Source: Streptomyces sp. NBC_00078 | GTDB lineage: Bacteria > Actinomycetota > Actinomycetes > Streptomycetales > Streptomycetaceae | Assembly (NCBI RefSeq): GCF_026343335.1 | Contig: NZ_JAPELX010000001.1 | Coordinates: 1,488,001 to 1,552,000, forward strand | Length of the DNA stretch: 64,000 bases | Reading direction: 5' to 3' | Part shown: one piece after another, positions 18,916-26,809 of the stretch | How the letters are laid out: the number at the start of each line of letters is the position of its first letter | How positions within the stretch are numbered: position 1 is the stretch's first letter | The notes under the pieces: model-generated | Databases searched by the model: none | Told to the model about the DNA's origin: nothing | What the model saw: only the letters and a program-made list of their open reading frames with translations | Program-made: the position numbers and the translations under genes

Positions 18916-19040
18916 CGCGCACTGCCTCCCATCCGGACTTTAACCGTCGGTCCAGGAATTTCACCTGGTCAACCGGCCGCTGGAAGCGACCGGGTCGCGG
19001 ACTGTAACCGCCGGTTCGGACTTTCACCGACCCCGGAGTG
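18916..19040 (-). promoter_or_regulatory. FMN riboswitch (RFN element)
   Basis: Read on the minus strand, the region carries the conserved RFN blocks in order: GGTGAAAGTCCGAACCGG near 19028-19011, the AACCGGCGGT and CAGTCCGCGACCC parts, GTGAAATTCCTGGACCG, and the closing GTTAAAGTCCGGATGGG and GGCAGTG near 18950-18920. It lies about 145 bases before the ribE start codon. Between aptamer and gene is a perfect CCGTCC-TTCG-GGACGG tetraloop hairpin (18866-18881) and a larger GGCGG/CCGCC stem, which are candidates for the expression platform. FMN binding is expected to switch off ribE and the genes behind it. Confidence 0.95.
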
Positions 19041-19042
19041 CG

Positions 19043-19352
19043 CTGCTTCTGGTACAGGGCCAGTCTGCCACGCCTGATCGAGGTCCATACAGGCGAACGG
19101 TGTGGGCCTGCTCACAGGATGCGCCGCTGGACTTCTCAACTCCCCTGACCTGCTGGACCCTTTGGTCTAGTCCTTTTGGAGTACGGGCTTCCCGGGGCTG
19201 CTCGCCATACGCAGGTGCCGCTCGGGAGTACGCAGGCCCTGCTCGGGCTTGGGATCGTGCTGGTGCCGGACACGTTCCGGCAGAGGAACCACCCCTCCGG
19301 GAGCAAGCAGGTCACCGCTCTGGAGACGCAAAGCGCCCTCTGCATGCGGGGG
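19043..19352. other. gene-free stretch with an orphan DasR-like box
   Basis: No convincing gene lies in these 310 bases. TGGTCTAGTCCT at 19163-19174 is identical to the second operator half of the chitinase promoter at 1758-1769. A frame reading rightwards from a TTG at 19176 has no ribosome-binding site and no recognisable product. The ROK gene ends at 19353 on the opposite strand. The box could be a relic of a lost chitin-related gene, or chance. Confidence 0.4.
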
Positions 19353-20591
19353 TTACCGTTCGGGAGGTGCGAACAGGTCGTCCTGAGCTCCGTCCCGTGC
19401 GGTGAGCAGTGCTCCGCGAAGTACGGCACCCCCACCGAGGGCGCTCGCCCTGACCTCGGTGGGCAGCGGTGACATGCGCCGGACCCGTTCGGACACGCGG
19501 CCGGCGAGTTCGTCCCCGCCGGCCTGGCCGACCTCGCCGCCCAGCACGAGGCATCCGGGGTCGAGAATCGCCACCACGGAAGCGACACCGACGGCAAGGC
19601 GGTCGGCGAGGGCGTCGAGGAAACGGGCGGCCGGCCCGGCATCCGCAGCGGCGATGCCGGCTCGCGTCGGCGCTGCTCCCGCCTCCCCGCCCGCCCGCGC
19701 CACCGCCGCCCGCACCACCCCAGCGGCCGCCGGCTCACGCGCCGCCCCCTCCACCGTCACCCCGTACCCTCTCGCCAGCTCCACGATCGCCGCCGACCCC
19801 GCAAAGGAGTGGAATCCCCCCTCGCAGTCCGTCGCCGAAGGCAGTGCGGTCGTTCCCGGCACGGGCAGGAAGCCGATTTCGCCGGTCCCGCCGGAGGCGC
19901 CGCGGCGCAGTGCGCCGTCCAGGACCACGGCGGCGCCGGTGCCGTGGCCGAGCCAGAGGAGGACAAAGGTGTCGCGGTCGCGCGCGGCTCCTTCGCGCTG
20001 CTCGGCGACGGCGGCGAGATTGGTCTCGTTGTCGACGCTGACGCGGGCTTCGGGCAGGCGTTCCTGGAGGGCGGCGACCAGGCGGCGGTGCCACTCGGGC
20101 AGGCCCGAGGAGTCGCGGAGTTCCTCGGTGGCCGGGTCGATCAGGCCGGGCGCGCCGATCCCGACGGTGTGCAGGCGGTCGGCGCCGGCTTCCTTCGCCA
20201 CACGTTCGACCATCGTGACCGCCTGCTCGACCGCGGGACCTGTCCCGGTGTCGTCGACGATCGGCACGGACGCTTCGGCGAGCACCCGGCCGAGCAGGTC
20301 GGAGACGATCACGGAGACGCCTTCGGTCCGGACGTCGAGGGCGGCGAGATGCGCGCGGTCGGCGACGATGCCGTACAGCTTCGCGTTCGGCCCGCGCCGC
20401 TGCTCCCCCGCCTCACCGACCACGGTGATCAGAGCGGACGCGGTGAGCCGCTCCACGAGATCGGCGACCGTCGGCCGGGACAAACCGGTCAGCTGCTTCA
20501 ACTGCCCTGCCGTCAACGGGCCCTCCTGCTGCAGCAGACGCAGGGCGAGCCGGTCGTTGATGGCCCGGGCGGTGCTCGGGGATGCGGGCAT
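19353..20591 (-). CDS. ROK-family transcriptional regulator
   Basis: This 412-residue protein has an N-terminal winged helix (about 8-70, with LRLLQQEGPLTAGQLKQLTG and LSRPTVADLVERL) fused to a ROK sugar-kinase-like domain. GIGAPGLIDP and LLWLGHGTGAAVVLDG follow the ROK pattern. The cysteine-rich zinc motif of typical ROK repressors (CXCGXXGC) is replaced by DCEGGFHSFAG, so zinc binding is probably reduced or lost. The ATG at 20591 has GGGAGGAT upstream. A perfect inverted repeat lies between this gene and the divergent MFS gene and is the likely operator for both. The effector is expected to be a sugar or a sugar derivative, but this is not proven by the sequence. Confidence 0.9.
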   Translation of the reverse strand: MPASPSTARAINDRLALRLLQQEGPLTAGQLKQLTGLSRPTVADLVERLTASALITVVGEAGEQRRGPNAKLYGIVADRAHLAALDVRTEGVSVIVSDLLGRVLAEASVPIVDDTGTGPAVEQAVTMVERVAKEAGADRLHTVGIGAPGLIDPATEELRDSSGLPEWHRRLVAALQERLPEARVSVDNETNLAAVAEQREGAARDRDTFVLLWLGHGTGAAVVLDGALRRGASGGTGEIGFLPVPGTTALPSATDCEGGFHSFAGSAAIVELARGYGVTVEGAAREPAAAGVVRAAVARAGGEAGAAPTRAGIAAADAGPAARFLDALADRLAVGVASVVAILDPGCLVLGGEVGQAGGDELAGRVSERVRRMSPLPTEVRASALGGGAVLRGALLTARDGAQDDLFAPPER

Positions 20592-20675
20592 GCCGGGATC
20601 CTCCCAGATCGGCAGGGACGCGCAGGACATGACCGGTGGCCCCGGCTCCGCACCGCGCGGCCAGTAATCCCCTAT

Positions 20676-20698
20676 CTATCAGGCAGGGTTCCTGATAG
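20676..20698. promoter_or_regulatory. palindromic operator between the ROK and MFS genes
   Basis: CTATCAGG and CCTGATAG form a perfect 8-bp inverted repeat with a 7-base spacer. It is centred between the divergent ROK regulator and MFS transporter genes. The size and CAGG/CCTG core fit known ROK-type repressor operators. Confidence 0.7.
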
Positions 20699-20744
20699 TT
20701 TACGCGATGCCAGTGGGGAAGCGCAGGAACCGGGAGGGCCGAGA

Positions 20745-21956
20745 ATGAGCGACGTGGTCTGCGACCTGCGCGAGGTGAGGCGGGCACGGTACGCCGTGGC
20801 CGCCGTGTTCGCCGTGCACGGCGCCGTCACCGGCTCGTTCGCGACCCGTGTGCCATGGGTCCAGGACCATGCCTCGCTGAGTGCGGGACAGCTCGGCTTC
20901 GCCCTCGCCTTCACGGCGTTCGGCGCCTCCTGCTCCATGCCGCTGGCCGGCCGGATCAGTCACCGCTTCGGCAGTCGCAGGGCTCTGCGCGGCCTCATCG
21001 TCCTGTGGACGATGGCCCTGGTCCTGCCGTCGCTCGCGCCGAACATGCTGGCCCTGTGCCTGGCGATGTTCGCGTACGGCGCGAGCGCGGGCATGGCGGA
21101 CGTCGCGATGAACGCACTGGGCGTCGAGGTGGAGCGAATGCTCGGCAGGTCGATCATGTCGAGCCTGCACGGCATGTGGAGCGCGGGCGCCCTCATCGGC
21201 TCCGCGGCGGGCACGCTGGCCGCGCACCTCGGTTCGGACGCCCGCCTGCACTTCGCGCTGGCGGCGGCCACCCTCACCCTGCTCGGGACAGTGGCCTGCC
21301 GCTGGGTGCCAGACCTGCGGCCCGCCGAGGACGAGGACCCTCCGCCGAGGTTCGCGCTGCCGCCCCGGTCCGCGCTGCTCATCGGGACCGTCGGCTTCTG
21401 TGCGGTGTTCGCGGAGGGCGCCAGCCTCGACTGGTCGGCGGTCTATCTGCGCGACCAGCTGGACACGTCGGCGGGCCTTGCCGCCGCGTGCACGACCGGC
21501 TTCATGCTCACGATGGCGATCGCGCGGCTCGTGGGCGATGTGGTGGTCAACCGGTTCGGTGCGGTCCGCACCGTCAGGGCCGGCGGTGCCGTGGCGGTGC
21601 TCGGCGGACTGCTCGTGGTCGTGGCGGGCGATCCGGCGGTGGCCATGGGCGGTTTCGCACTGATGGGCCTCGGTATCGCGGTCGTTGTGCCGCTGTGCTT
21701 CGCGGCGGCGGGTCACAGCGGCCCGAACCCGAGTCAGGCCATCGCGGGTGTCGCGACCATCACGTATACGTCCGGTCTGATCGCCCCGAGCCTGATCGGC
21801 GGGGTGGCTCAGGCGACGAGTCTGGTCGTGTCCTTCGGACTGGTGACCGCTCTTGCGTGCGGGCTCGCGCTCTTCGCGGGCGTGCTCCGCGCCGGCGAGC
21901 GCAACCGCCCGAAGGTCGGCCCTCCGAGCGCGGCAGTCCCCGACCCACGTCCCTGA
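20745..21956 (+). CDS. MFS transporter
   Basis: This 403-residue major facilitator has about 12 transmembrane segments and the loop motif GRISHRFGSRRALRG between helices 2 and 3. A conserved GASAGMADVAMNALGVEVE stretch is typical of the YbjJ/FucP-like branch, whose substrates are often sugars or unknown. The ATG at 20745 follows GGGAGGG; much longer frames to the left are antisense shadows of the ROK gene. Divergent transcription from the ROK regulator across a shared palindrome suggests that the regulator controls this transporter. Confidence 0.88.
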   Translation: MSDVVCDLREVRRARYAVAAVFAVHGAVTGSFATRVPWVQDHASLSAGQLGFALAFTAFGASCSMPLAGRISHRFGSRRALRGLIVLWTMALVLPSLAPNMLALCLAMFAYGASAGMADVAMNALGVEVERMLGRSIMSSLHGMWSAGALIGSAAGTLAAHLGSDARLHFALAAATLTLLGTVACRWVPDLRPAEDEDPPPRFALPPRSALLIGTVGFCAVFAEGASLDWSAVYLRDQLDTSAGLAAACTTGFMLTMAIARLVGDVVVNRFGAVRTVRAGGAVAVLGGLLVVVAGDPAVAMGGFALMGLGIAVVVPLCFAAAGHSGPNPSQAIAGVATITYTSGLIAPSLIGGVAQATSLVVSFGLVTALACGLALFAGVLRAGERNRPKVGPPSAAVPDPRP

Positions 21957-22184
21957 GCCGCTCGCTCCACGGCGCGGGGCGTATCGCGTCCGGGTCCATC
22001 GGACCAGGACGCGGATGCCGTGGGCAACGGCGGGCAGCCCGAGGGCTTCGGCGGTCACAAGCAGGGCTCCCGAGCGCTGGGACGAAGGGGCGGACTCCTG
22101 AACGCCGAGACGAAGCGACGGGGGGCCGCGGCGGGGGCATTCCACGCCCCCGGACGCTCAGGAGTCCGGTCGGAAAGGTCCTGA

Positions 22185-23444
22185 TCAGCCCGCTATCGAG
22201 TCCAGTTGCCCGGCCGCCGGACGCAGCGCCCAGAGGTCACCGCCGGGCGGCGTCTCCAGCTTCGGCACTGCCTTCTGCGCCGCCCTGTCCCCCGCGTCCG
22301 CCGCCGCCTGGACGACATCGCTCGCCGCATAGCGGTGGAACTCCAGCTCCGGGTGCGGCCATGGGGAGGCCCCGGTCGCGGCCGGCAGCAGATAGTCCAC
22401 CGCCTTCAACAGCCCCTGTCCGTCCGGCCCTTGATACGACCACAGATTGACGCCGACGTGCCGGCCGATCGCCGCGAGCCGGGTGTACGCGACCAGGTCG
22501 AAGGTCGAGTAGTGCCAGCTGCGCGTGCGGGCGAGCTCCTGCGGCTGACTGCCGTCGCCGGCTATCTGCGGGTCGATGCGCTTGGCGCGCGCGTCGAGCA
22601 CGGTCCGCCGGGCCAGCGCCCGGTCGCCGGTCGCGTAGGCGAGGGCGGCGAGTTGCATGTCGTAGAACGTGCCGTGGTTGTTGGCCGCCGCGCCCTCCTC
22701 CCTGCCGAAGCCGCTGTTCTTCAGCCAGCCGAGGAAGTCGGAGTTCCACCGGGTCATCCCCTTCCGGTCGGCCTTCGTCCAGCCGGGGGCGCCCGTGCCG
22801 AGGATCGCGAGGGCGTCGACGACGCTGGTGTACGACTGCGAGAAGTCGATGATGCCGATGGCCCGGCCGTCGTACTTGCAGGGGATGAACTGCGCATGGT
22901 TCAGGTTCGGATTCATCCGGGTGGCCGGGGCGAGGAACCAGGTGCGCAGCACCTGCGCCGCCTTCTCAGCGTACGTCCGCCTGCCCGTGTAGTACCAGGC
23001 CAGGGACAGGTCGTACGTCGAGTCGAAGACCTTCTCGACATCCTGGCGGTCGGTGCCGGAGTCGACCTCGGGGTTGCGTTGCCCGTCCCGCTGGACGTAC
23101 GGGCAGCCCCAGGGGTTGTCGGCCGTCGGGGCCGTGCTGGGCCACCAGTACGGGGCCTGGCTCAGGTAGTCGTGGACGTCGCCGCCGGGTGCCGGCTTCG
23201 GCTTGTCGACGACCGTCCAGGGGCCCTGGTCCAGCCAGTTGTCCGCGCGGGTCGTCAAGTTCCGCAGGGCTCGGTGCAGTTGGGGATCACCTCGGTCCAG
23301 GCGGAGCTTCGTCTGCTGCAGCCGGGCGCCGTCGAGAACTGCGGTGTCGGGCGCCCTGGGAGCCGCCTGCGCGGAGGGGACGAGGACGGCTCCGAGCGTC
23401 ACGACTGCGGCCAGCAGGACGGCAGCACGGGATCTTCCACTCAT
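22185..23444 (-). CDS. secreted alginate lyase-family protein
   Basis: This 419-residue protein starts with a Sec signal peptide (about residues 1-28, ending SAQAAP). The mature part is an (alpha/alpha) barrel of the alginate lyase superfamily, with QAPYWWPS, NLNHAQF, DFSQSYTSVVDALAIL and the catalytic-type NNHGTFYDMQ with Asn-His. The family cleaves uronic-acid polysaccharides by beta-elimination; true substrate in streptomycetes is seldom known. The ATG at 23444 is preceded by a TTG that extends the frame by one codon. The GH6 gene lies upstream on the same strand after a 191-bp gap, so both are exported polysaccharide-active proteins. Confidence 0.87.
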   Translation of the reverse strand: MSGRSRAAVLLAAVVTLGAVLVPSAQAAPRAPDTAVLDGARLQQTKLRLDRGDPQLHRALRNLTTRADNWLDQGPWTVVDKPKPAPGGDVHDYLSQAPYWWPSTAPTADNPWGCPYVQRDGQRNPEVDSGTDRQDVEKVFDSTYDLSLAWYYTGRRTYAEKAAQVLRTWFLAPATRMNPNLNHAQFIPCKYDGRAIGIIDFSQSYTSVVDALAILGTGAPGWTKADRKGMTRWNSDFLGWLKNSGFGREEGAAANNHGTFYDMQLAALAYATGDRALARRTVLDARAKRIDPQIAGDGSQPQELARTRSWHYSTFDLVAYTRLAAIGRHVGVNLWSYQGPDGQGLLKAVDYLLPAATGASPWPHPELEFHRYAASDVVQAAADAGDRAAQKAVPKLETPPGGDLWALRPAAGQLDSIAG

Positions 23445-23635
23445 CAAGCACTCCGATCAGTCGAACGATCGATCAGATACGTGAACACAGTTCATGAGCA
23501 GGACCGTGCGAGCGTAGGACCCCCTGGTACCCGTGACAATGGTCCGGACGGTCTTCACGTACAGAGAAAGCGAAACCTCACCATGGACCTCGGCGTGCGC
23601 TGGCCACTGCACGGTGCCGGGCGGACCCCCGCGCC

Positions 23636-24817
23636 CTACGACGAGGCCAACTCGTAGGCGTACGAAGGGGTGAACGTCCCGGGCGAGCCCTTGCAGCCGT
23701 CCGACTCCCCCGGCAGCTTCACCCACAGATAGGCGTCGATCCCGGCCTCGCCGGTGCTGAGTGAGGGCGCCCGGCCGATCTTGCGGCCCGACGGGTCGCA
23801 CCAGTCGCCGTCGGCCGGGGCACCGTTGCCGTTGCGGCTGGTGTCGATGACGGCGCCCAGGCTCGCGGGGCCGCCGAGGTCGGCGAGGACCCGCCGGTCG
23901 TAGGCGATCTCGTCGGACGTGGTGTGGAAGTTGGAGACGTTGCTGAAGATCCCGTCGGAGGACGCTGCCGAAGCCGCGCCCGCCTGCTTCAGCAGACTCG
24001 CCTGCGTCGCGGCCGCGTTCCAGCCGGAGTGGCCGGCGTCGTAGTACACCCGCACCTTCGGGTCGGCGGCCTTGAGGACCCGGCCGGCACGGGCCAACGA
24101 GGCGAACCGGTCCGCGCGCCCGCCCTCGGACAGACAGTCGGCCTGAGCTATGGAGTCGGGCTCCAGGATGACGACGACCTCGCCGGACCCCAGCCCCGCC
24201 GCGAACCTGTCGACCCATCCGTCGTACGCGGCGAGGTCGGGCGCCCCGCCCTCGGAGGCACCGCCGCAGTCGCGGCCCGGTATCGCGTACGCCACCACGA
24301 CCGGCACCCGGCCCTGCGCCCCGGCCGCCGACGTGACGGCGCGGACCCGGGAGGTGATGGTCGACGGGGTGAAGTCGGCGAACCACACCGCGGCCGGCTG
24401 GTCGGCGATGCGGGACTCTATGACCGGCGTGCGCGGGTCGCCCGGGTGGGAGCGGACCCAGTCGAGCACCTGGGAACCGGGGTGGCGGTACAGACTCGCG
24501 GACGCCGGGGCGGCCTGCCGCTTCTCCTCCGTCCGGCTCGGGGAGGGGGCGGGGCTCTTCCTCTTCGCCGAGGCGGAGGAGGACGGGTGGGTCGCCGACG
24601 GGGACGGCACCACCGGCAGTTGGTTCAGCTGCGGCGAGCTGGTCACCTCGGGCTTCGCCTCGTCGGTGCCCCGGCCGTCGTCGAGCGCGGTCATCATGCC
24701 GGTCACGGTGCCGACGGCGACGACCACGGAGGCCGCCGCGACCATGGCGCCACGGCGGGCGGCGCGCCTGCGCTCGGCCCTGCGTGCGGCCAGAAGCTGG
24801 GCACGAAGGCCTGACAC
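23636..24817 (-). CDS. exported or membrane-anchored GH6 glycosidase (cellulase-like)
   Basis: This 393-residue protein begins with an Arg-rich cytoplasmic stretch and a hydrophobic segment (about 23-44) that acts as a signal anchor or signal peptide. A Ser/Pro/Thr-rich linker (about 60-105) precedes a GH6 catalytic domain. Visible GH6 features are WFADFTPS, VVVAYAIPGRDCGG, the ILEPDSIAQADCL stretch with catalytic-site Asp, VYYDAGHSGW and AYLWVKLPGESDG. GH6 enzymes cut beta-1,4-glucan from an inverting mechanism. No cellulose-binding module is present. It lies next to the alginate-lyase-like gene. The GTG start at 24817 is the first in the frame. Confidence 0.88.
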   Translation of the reverse strand: MSGLRAQLLAARRAERRRAARRGAMVAAASVVVAVGTVTGMMTALDDGRGTDEAKPEVTSSPQLNQLPVVPSPSATHPSSSASAKRKSPAPSPSRTEEKRQAAPASASLYRHPGSQVLDWVRSHPGDPRTPVIESRIADQPAAVWFADFTPSTITSRVRAVTSAAGAQGRVPVVVAYAIPGRDCGGASEGGAPDLAAYDGWVDRFAAGLGSGEVVVILEPDSIAQADCLSEGGRADRFASLARAGRVLKAADPKVRVYYDAGHSGWNAAATQASLLKQAGAASAASSDGIFSNVSNFHTTSDEIAYDRRVLADLGGPASLGAVIDTSRNGNGAPADGDWCDPSGRKIGRAPSLSTGEAGIDAYLWVKLPGESDGCKGSPGTFTPSYAYELASS

Positions 24818-24919
24818 AGTGCTGGTCCCCCTCTCGCGACGGTGGATGCGTTCCCCCGTTCTGGGGAAGCGCCGGACCCGCCGACACCGCCGTCAGCCTA
24901 TGACTGAGACCCTTCCCCC

Positions 24920-25606
24920 ATGGGGCAATTGGAACAGTTCACCACTTCTGTAGACGCAGTCGTCTCCCGTATGCGCGCCCTCGACGCGATGCTGCCCGAG
25001 CGGGACGGCGTCGCGGTCTTCAACCGCGTCTACCTCGCCGTCACCGAGGCGGTCGACCGCCGTATCGCCGGCAGTGGGTTCCCGGACGCCCGGGCCGCGA
25101 TCACGCTGGACGTGCGGTTCGCGGAGCGCTATCTCGCCGCCGTCGACGCAGTGGCCGACGAACGGCGCCCACCGGCCTGCTGGCGGCCCCTGTTCCAGTT
25201 CCGCCGCCATCCCGGCGTACGACCGCTGCAGTTCGCGCTGGCGGGCATCAATGCGCACATCGGCCACGACCTGGCGCTCGCCGTGGTGGACAGCTGTCGT
25301 ACGTTGAACTGCGAACCGGCCGACCTGGAAGACGAGTTCGATCGCGTGGGTGACCTCCTCGTCTCGCTGGAGGAGCGCATCCGCGAAGATCTGATGCCGG
25401 GCCCCGACCTCCTCCAGATCGCCGATCCGCTCACCCACCTGCTCGGGGCCTTCAGCCTGGAACGGGCCCGGGACGCGACCTGGTCGGCGGCGCGTGCCCT
25501 GTGGGCGCTGCGCCGAATGCCCGACGTGGCCGAGGAGTTCACCGAGCGTCTGGACGCGGCGGTGGGCTTCGCGGGGCGGATGCTGCTCACGCCGCTGCCG
25601 GACTGA
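24920..25606 (+). CDS. DUF5995 family protein
   Basis: This is a 228-residue soluble, all-helical protein. Two landmarks stand out: ALDAMLPERDGVAVFNRVYL near the N-terminus, and ALAGINAHIGHDLALAVV in the middle. The His and Asp of INAHIGHD are typical of DUF5995 proteins, common in actinobacteria and without a known reaction. No signal peptide is present. The ATG at 24920 gives MGQLEQF; ribosome-binding signal is weak. It is divergent from the GH6 gene and lies 62 bp before the luciferase-like pseudogene, which may once have been in the same transcript. Confidence 0.82.
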   Translation: MGQLEQFTTSVDAVVSRMRALDAMLPERDGVAVFNRVYLAVTEAVDRRIAGSGFPDARAAITLDVRFAERYLAAVDAVADERRPPACWRPLFQFRRHPGVRPLQFALAGINAHIGHDLALAVVDSCRTLNCEPADLEDEFDRVGDLLVSLEERIREDLMPGPDLLQIADPLTHLLGAFSLERARDATWSAARALWALRRMPDVAEEFTERLDAAVGFAGRMLLTPLPD

Positions 25607-25668
25607 TCCGGTCGCGTTACGTTGGTCGAGGTGCCACTTGAGGCAGAACGGCGCACAGGAGCGTACGC

Positions 25669-26588
25669 ATGCCCATTCGCTGGGCCTGAGTCTTCCCCAA
25701 GCACGGCACTACGACATCGGACGGGACGTGCCGGACGTCGCCCGCACCGCGGAGCGGATCGGCTACGACAGTCTCTGGGTCTACGAACGCGCCCTCTTCC
25801 CGGATCCCGCGCCCCAGGGCATGGGCGGCATGGACGGGGTCCCCTGGCCCGACCAGTACCGCGGCGTCCCCGGAGCCCCTGGTGACGCTGACGCCGGCCG
25901 CCGCGGCGACCGAGCGCGCCGAGTTGGGCACCAGCGTCCTGGTCGCTCCGCTGCACGGCCCGTTCCAACTGGCCAGGACGCTGGGCACCTTGGACGCGGC
26001 GAGCGGTGGCCGGGTCGTGGCGGGCTTCGGCACGGGCTGGTCGCTCGACGAGTACGCGGCCGCGGGCGTGGCCCCCTTCGAGGAACGCGGCCGTGTCCTG
26101 GACGAGATCATCGACGTCTGCCGTGCCGTGTGGGGCCCGGACCCGGTGCGTTACGAGGGCCGCCACACCCGGATCGCCTCGTCCGCGATCGGGCCCAAGC
26201 CCGCCCGCCCGATCCCCATCCTGCTGCGCTCGCACAGCAGGAAGGCGATGATCAGGCTCGTCGACCGGGCCGACGGCTGGATGCCCATCGCCATGGGAGC
26301 CGGACAACTTGCCGACCAGTGGCGGCAGTTGCAGGATCTCGCGGCCGCGCACGACCGATCCGCTCGGCGGTCCGGGTGAACGCGCAGTACACCGCCAAGG
26401 CGTACGACGCCGCGGACCGGGCGGCGTTCCAGGGCAGCGACGACCAGATCGTCGAGGACCTGGCCGCCCACGCCGAGATCGGCCTCGACGAGTTCTTCTT
26501 CGGACTCCAGGGCCACCTGCGCGACGTCCAGGAACTCAAGGACGTCGCCGCGGAGGTGTACGAGAAGGCTCGCGCGGCCGGCGTCTAG
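25669..26588 (+). pseudogene. frameshifted LLM-class F420-dependent oxidoreductase
   Basis: Three frames together rebuild one luciferase-like protein. ATG at 25669, with AGGAG upstream, reads only six codons before a stop; a one-base loss near 25680 moves the reading into the frame with LGLSLPQARHYDIGRDVPD. A one-base gain near 25874 (CCCGGAGCCC) shifts to the frame with LGTSVLVAPLHGPFQLARTL and GFGTGWSLDEY. A further change near 26360 returns to the earlier frame for VNAQYTAKAYDAADRA through the end at 26588. The rebuilt protein has the length and order of TIGR03619-like F420-dependent oxidoreductases. Neighbouring genes are intact, so decay is more likely than random sequence error. Confidence 0.85.
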
Positions 26589-26698
26589 CCCGACAGGCAA
26601 CGTTCGCCCCGTCGCGACGCCCGGCATGCTCCCCCACTGCCTCAAGGGCGTGGAAGGTGCCCCCACGCGCCGCACCGGGCACGGACCCAAGTACGTCC

Positions 26699-26799
26699 AG
26701 TACGCGGGCCCGCCCCCGGCACTCCCCCAGCTTCCGGCCGGGAGGGACCCCCCAGAGCACGCACCGGACGCCGCTCCTTACGGGCAAACGTCGCCCGCC
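26699..26799 (+). repeat. dispersed intergenic repeat, copy A
   Basis: The 45 bases at 26755-26799 (GAGCACGCACCGGACG onward) recur at 29598-29642 with a single mismatch. The preceding GGGCCCGC and CGGCCGGG-rich stretch is also related in both copies. The copies flank the amine oxidase and nitrilase pair in direct orientation. The 221-bp gap holding copy A shows no gene. Such GC-rich dispersed repeats are common between Streptomyces genes. Confidence 0.75.
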
Positions 26800-26809
26800 C
26801 GGGCACTGG

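Noticed and set aside
19176..19472. A 98-codon open frame after the orphan DasR-like box
   Set aside because: It starts at TTG without a ribosome-binding site, has no recognisable domain and runs over the end of the ROK gene.
23515..23575. TGGTCCGGAC-type sequence near 23540 as a further DasR site
   Set aside because: Only half of the palindrome agrees with the consensus, and GTCCGGAC is a common GC-rich palindrome. I did not count it.
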